Source of the DNA: Fibrobacter succinogenes
Lineage (GTDB): Bacteria > Fibrobacterota > Fibrobacteria > Fibrobacterales > Fibrobacteraceae
Reading direction: 5' to 3'
Length of the DNA: 53,984 nucleotides
Assembly: GCA_902771595.1 (NCBI GenBank)
Contig: CACXXH010000022.1
Location: 1 to 53,984, forward strand
Shown here: positions 50,681 to 53,984 of the stretch, piece by piece
Position numbering within the stretch: position 1 is the stretch's first letter
Layout: each line of letters begins with the position of its first letter
Notes under the pieces: generated by a model
Databases searched by the model: none
What the model saw: only the letters and a program-made list of their open reading frames with translations
What the model was told of the DNA's origin: nothing
Translations under genes and position numbers: made by a program

Positions 50681-52867
50681 TTACTTCAGCATAATCTTCT
50701 GCACGAGCTGCTGGCTGCCCTGCCTTACGACGAGCATTGCGGGGCCGCGGTAGTCGCTCGTGAGTTCCACGCGGTTCATGCCCCTGTTCGCGGTGAAGTT
50801 CTTCTGCGAGATCACCTGACCCATGCTGTTCATGAGCGTCGCCTTCGCCGGAGCGTTCTTCGAAGCGCTGAACGAGGCGGTCACCATGCCGGGCCTTACG
50901 TTCACGAGCATCTTGGAGGAGCTTGCGACGCGGACGGCCTTGATGGCGTCGGATCCGCTGAGGGGGACTATCTTGCCGGTGGCGATACCTTCGAGCTGCG
51001 GTTTCTTGTCGAAATCATCGATAATCTCGGTAGTGCCGTCGGCCTTGATGCCCTTGATGTAGTCGATGGTGATGGTGCCGGTGACCTGCGTTCCGTAGAG
51101 GTTCAGGCCGATGGCGTTCGCTTCATTGAGGCCCGTGGGTTCGGTGCGGAAGTCTTCCCACTTGATTTGGAAAGTCTGGAACGTGGTGGCGTCGAGTTCC
51201 TGGTCGGCCTGCTGCAACACGTTGGCGTCAAACCATGCCCAACTTCCGCCGGTCATCATGAACAGGTCCATGGAGGTCCAGCCGTATTCGGAACATTCCT
51301 TTTTCGGATCGGTGCTGGTGCAGCCACCCGCCGTCTCGACGGAACCCTTCATGCGGATTTCAAGGCCCACGTACTTGGAAAGGTCCTTGCTGTCGTTGGA
51401 GAGGTTGATGCGGAGCGTTCCCGTTTCGCTGGAGTCGGTGGTCTTGGTCGCATAGGTCACGAGCACGCCCTTGCCGTTTCCGGTTTCGGGGACTTCGTTT
51501 TCCTTGACCAGGCTGTCGAGATTGCTCTGGTTGTTGCCTTCCTGTCCGTAGGCCTTCTGCAAGGCGTTCAACACATCCGGGTCGAGAATGCTGTAGGTGC
51601 CCTTCTGGCGCGTAATGATGGTCATGTTGCCGTCGTCTTCGGCGCCGGTATCCCAGACGTAGGGGACGATGCCGTTGGCCTTCGCGTTCTTGGCGACTTC
51701 ACCGTAGAAGAGGGCGCGGCCCTGCAAGTGGAGTTTGAGGTTCGCGGCGTCGGTAATCTGGCCCGTGCGTTTGATGGCGCCGAGTTCACCGATAATCACG
51801 GGGATGCCCTTGTCGCAGAACATGGTCTTCAGTTCGCCGAAGGCCTTCTTGATCTGGTTCGGGGTGCCGAGAGCGTTGTTGTCGATGCTGTTGCTGTACA
51901 CGTTCCAGCCCATGTTGTGGGTTTTATCCGTAGTGCTGGCGAGACCTGTGTAATAGTAGTACTGCGTTCCCCATTCTTCGTCCTTGTTCAACAAGGAATA
52001 CTGATACGGGTAGTAATGCACTTCGGCCATCATGTAGCCGCTGCCCGCCGGGTCGGTGGGGAAGTTCTGGCTCAGCATGGGAGCCATGTCCATTTCGGTA
52101 CGCGGCGCCTGCACGATAAGGGTGCGGGTGGCGTTGTTGCCGCCGGCGCTACGCACGGAGGTGATGAAGGCGTCGTAGTAGCTCTTCAGAACCTGCATGC
52201 GGGTGTTGTCGAATTCCCACTGGGTGCCGTTCCACGGGTCGTTCACGCCCGGTTCGTTGGCGCCAGCAAAGAGGAGGTGCTCGTCGTAGTCCTTGAAGTA
52301 GGTGGCGATCTGTGTCCAGAAGGCGGCCTGGCGTGCCTTGGTGGTGGCTGCGCTGTTGGCGATGTTGTTTGCGCCGCTGCGGGGGCTCGCTGCGACACCG
52401 TCATATACGCGGTCTTCGAGCCAGCCTTCGTCCCAATGGGAGTTCAGCACTACATACATGCCTTCGGCGATAATCATGTCCACCACGTCTTTCACCTGTT
52501 TGAGCCAGGCGGCGTTGATGGTGGGGTTGGTAAAGTCGCTTGCCTTGCCTACGTGGGTGTAGGCATCGTTGTCGGCTGTGCCGCCGTTAGCTTCGATATC
52601 CTTGGCGAGGGCGTCGGAGTGGGAGTACCAAGCGCAGGGAATGCGCACGGTGTTGAAACCGGCAGCCTTGATGGCCTTGATGTAGGCGGCGGTCGGGAGA
52701 GGGTTGCCCCAGGCGGTGGGGTTTTCGGGCACTTCCATGGTGTTGCCGATGTTGTAGCCCATGCCCATGGGTTCTACCAGGGCGGATGCCTTGGGTAGGG
52801 CGAACGCGCTCGTTGTTGCGAGCAGTGCTGCGCCACAGGCGATTCCAAACATTCCAATACGCTTCAT
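50681..52867 (-). CDS. Secreted glycoside hydrolase family 5 cellulase
   Basis: 728 residues. Signal peptide (KRIGMFGIACGAALLATTSAFA). GH5 catalytic domain (about 30-440): MGYNIGNTMEV, GFNTVRIPCAW, acid/base Glu205 in LFAGANEPG, and nucleophile Glu361 in PVIIGELGAI. A middle domain (about 455-635: GKGVLVTYATKTTDSSETG, then TIDYIKGIKADG) resembles a CBM11-type or similar beta-sandwich that may bind glucan. The C-terminal 75 residues (ATLMNSMGQVI, AMLVVRQGSQQ) are of the sorting type seen in the other secreted proteins here. It cuts beta-1,4-glucan; the exact subfamily is not clear. AAGGAG lies upstream of the ATG. Confidence 0.9.
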   Translation of the reverse strand: MKRIGMFGIACGAALLATTSAFALPKASALVEPMGMGYNIGNTMEVPENPTAWGNPLPTAAYIKAIKAAGFNTVRIPCAWYSHSDALAKDIEANGGTADNDAYTHVGKASDFTNPTINAAWLKQVKDVVDMIIAEGMYVVLNSHWDEGWLEDRVYDGVAASPRSGANNIANSAATTKARQAAFWTQIATYFKDYDEHLLFAGANEPGVNDPWNGTQWEFDNTRMQVLKSYYDAFITSVRSAGGNNATRTLIVQAPRTEMDMAPMLSQNFPTDPAGSGYMMAEVHYYPYQYSLLNKDEEWGTQYYYYTGLASTTDKTHNMGWNVYSNSIDNNALGTPNQIKKAFGELKTMFCDKGIPVIIGELGAIKRTGQITDAANLKLHLQGRALFYGEVAKNAKANGIVPYVWDTGAEDDGNMTIITRQKGTYSILDPDVLNALQKAYGQEGNNQSNLDSLVKENEVPETGNGKGVLVTYATKTTDSSETGTLRINLSNDSKDLSKYVGLEIRMKGSVETAGGCTSTDPKKECSEYGWTSMDLFMMTGGSWAWFDANVLQQADQELDATTFQTFQIKWEDFRTEPTGLNEANAIGLNLYGTQVTGTITIDYIKGIKADGTTEIIDDFDKKPQLEGIATGKIVPLSGSDAIKAVRVASSSKMLVNVRPGMVTASFSASKNAPAKATLMNSMGQVISQKNFTANRGMNRVELTSDYRGPAMLVVRQGSQQLVQKIMLK

Positions 52868-53066
52868 TATAGCTCCTTGCGGTTGCGTTTTTATGAAAAT
52901 AGATTTGCAGGGAGTTTATACGAGCGAAAATGTGGGTGCGCCCGATATTAGCGTTTTTATATGTACAACAAACGTAAATTAAAGTTTACAAAAGTAGCGG
53001 GGAGAACTGATGATTTGCCGGTGTTTTGCTGACTTTTGTACATTTTCCTGTGATTTACGTCACAAA

Positions 53067-53984
53067 TTAGGCGTCCATGCCGCGGATGATGTCGCGGAGG
53101 CGGGCCGCTTCCTCGAAATCGAGGCGAGCAGCGGCTTCTTTCATTTGGCGTTCTAGGTCTTCGAGTTTTGAAGATGCGGAGGCTCGCTGGAGCAGTTCGG
53201 CGTTTTCGGCGCGCTTTGAAGTGCTCGGGCCGTATGTCATCCCCGCGGATGCGGGGATCGGCTTTTTCTTTCCAGAACCTTTTCTTTTCGTCTTGCTCGA
53301 GGGCTGCAGCGGTTCCATCGGGCGGATGCCGAGGTTCTCTGAGCCTGTCGAAGGTTCGTCTTCCCAGTCCTCGTCGACGGAATCGTCACCGATGTCACCG
53401 AGCGGGTCGTTGATTCTCAAATCGTCTTCAAGCTTGCGGGTCACGGATTTCGGCGTGATGCCGTGTTCCTTGTTGAATTCTTCCTGCACGCTGCGGCGGC
53501 GGGCGGTTTCGGTGACGGCCTTTTCCAGACTGTCGGTCATGTTGTCGGCGAACAAAAGCACGGTACCGTTCACGTTGCGGCTCGCGCGCCCCATCGTCTG
53601 GATGAGGCTGCGGTAGTTGCGGAGGAAGCCTTCCTTGTCGGCATCGAGAATTGCGACCATGCTCACTTCGGGCAGGTCGAGGCCTTCGCGCAGCAGGTTG
53701 ATACCCACGAGAACGTCGAATTCGCCGGTGCGGAGTCCGCGAATCAGTTCGTGGCGTTCCAAAGTCTTGATGTCGCTGTGCAGGTAGCGTGCGCGGATGC
53801 CCGCTTCCACAAAGAAGTCGGTGAGGTCCTGCGCCATCTTCTTGGTGAGCGTCGTGACCAGCACGCGGTCGCCGTTCTTGACGACTTCCTCGATGCGGTA
53901 GAGCAGCACGTCCATCTGTCCCTTGATGGGGAACATCTCGATTTTCGGGTCCAGAAGTCCGGTCGGCCTGTTAATTTGTTCGGT
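53067..53984 (-). CDS. uvrB: UvrABC system protein B, C-terminal part (5' end outside window)
   Basis: 305 residues visible; the frame is open to the window edge. Helicase motifs V and [61 protein letters not shown]. Then [19 protein letters not shown] long linker follows with two inserts, then the UVR motif at the C-terminus ([20 protein letters not shown]). UvrB loads onto damaged DNA with UvrA and recruits UvrC in nucleotide excision repair. The linker of about 90 residues holds two peptides encoded by dispersed palindromes ([10 protein letters not shown] and [10 protein letters not shown]). Confidence 0.95.
   Translation of the reverse strand, partial: TEQINRPTGLLDPKIEMFPIKGQMDVLLYRIEEVVKNGDRVLVTTLTKKMAQDLTDFFVEAGIRARYLHSDIKTLERHELIRGLRTGEFDVLVGINLLREGLDLPEVSMVAILDADKEGFLRNYRSLIQTMGRASRNVNGTVLLFADNMTDSLEKAVTETARRRSVQEEFNKEHGITPKSVTRKLEDDLRINDPLGDIGDDSVDEDWEDEPSTGSENLGIRPMEPLQPSSKTKRKGSGKKKPIPASAGMTYGPSTSKRAENAELLQRASASSKLEDLERQMKEAAARLDFEEAARLRDIIRGMDA
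53235..53261. repeat. Dispersed palindrome inside uvrB coding sequence
   Basis: TGTCATCCCCGCG with a GCGGGGAT arm; the same 13 bases are at 40685. On the coding strand it yields PIPASAGMT, in frame, within the UvrB linker. Confidence 0.65.
53329..53354. repeat. Second dispersed repeat inside uvrB coding sequence
   Basis: GCCGAGGT followed after three bases by CTGAGCCTGTCGAAGG; the copy at 42251-42276 has GCCGAGGT and CTGAGCCTGCCGAAGG. In uvrB it encodes PSTGSENLG in frame. Confidence 0.6.

Noticed and set aside
1..53984. tRNA or rRNA genes
   Set aside because: I looked for T-arm GGTTCGA-type motifs with acceptor pairing in the gaps and saw none that fit.

Overview
The window looks like chromosomal DNA of a Fibrobacter or close relative (Fibrobacterota, anaerobic gut or rumen cellulose degrader). 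This is inferred from gene content, not from a database search. The clues are two paralogues of the TIGR02147 family (typical of Fibrobacter), secreted polysaccharide-active enzymes with serine-rich linkers and a shared C-terminal domain resembling type IX secretion signals, TATATTTG-type promoter elements like the Bacteroidetes -7 box TAnnTTTG, and a GC-rich coding background.

Layout. 1-4427 (minus strand): a TIGR02147 protein, a small ferredoxin, a geranylgeranyl-reductase-family flavoprotein and two tandem type IV pilin-like proteins, the last cut by the window edge. 4511-7202 (plus): a TonB-C-domain protein and an M6-like secreted metalloprotease. 7331-21799 (plus): a tightly packed complex I operon, nuoB to nuoN, with no nuoA at its head and with unusual tails on NuoB, NuoE and NuoM; it ends in a strong terminator. 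21887-23594: two tandem zinc-ribbon membrane proteins and ispF. 23660-27406: a 1248-residue GLUG-repeat surface protein. 27628-33281: a phosphate module, in which two Na/Pi cotransporters bracket phoB-phoR-like regulators. 33285-35860: a translationally coupled TIGR02147/lipoprotein pair with dense palindromic elements on both sides, including two three-way-junction folds. 35857-40646: a polysaccharide deacetylase with a probable C-terminal frameshift, an adenosylhomocysteinase-like protein, a small membrane protein and an AGCS symporter.

40837-47859 is the accessory part. An ORF6N-domain gene lies between 37-bp direct repeats. It is followed by a clearly more AT-rich four-gene operon that I read as a divergent, short-form Wadjet (JetABCD, MksFEBG-like) anti-plasmid system: kleisin-like, MukE-like, SMC-like ATPase and Toprim protein, all overlapping. 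After it come a malic enzyme-phosphotransacetylase fusion, a GH5 cellulase and the C-terminal part of UvrB, whose linker carries two dispersed palindromic repeats.

How it fits together: complex I, malic enzyme and ferredoxin/flavoprotein serve redox and central metabolism; the phosphate module handles Pi uptake and sensing; the secreted enzymes and surface proteins serve plant-wall degradation and surface contact; the Wadjet-like operon is probable defence. Several genes have a TATATTTG-like box ending only about four bases before the start codon, which suggests leaderless mRNAs.
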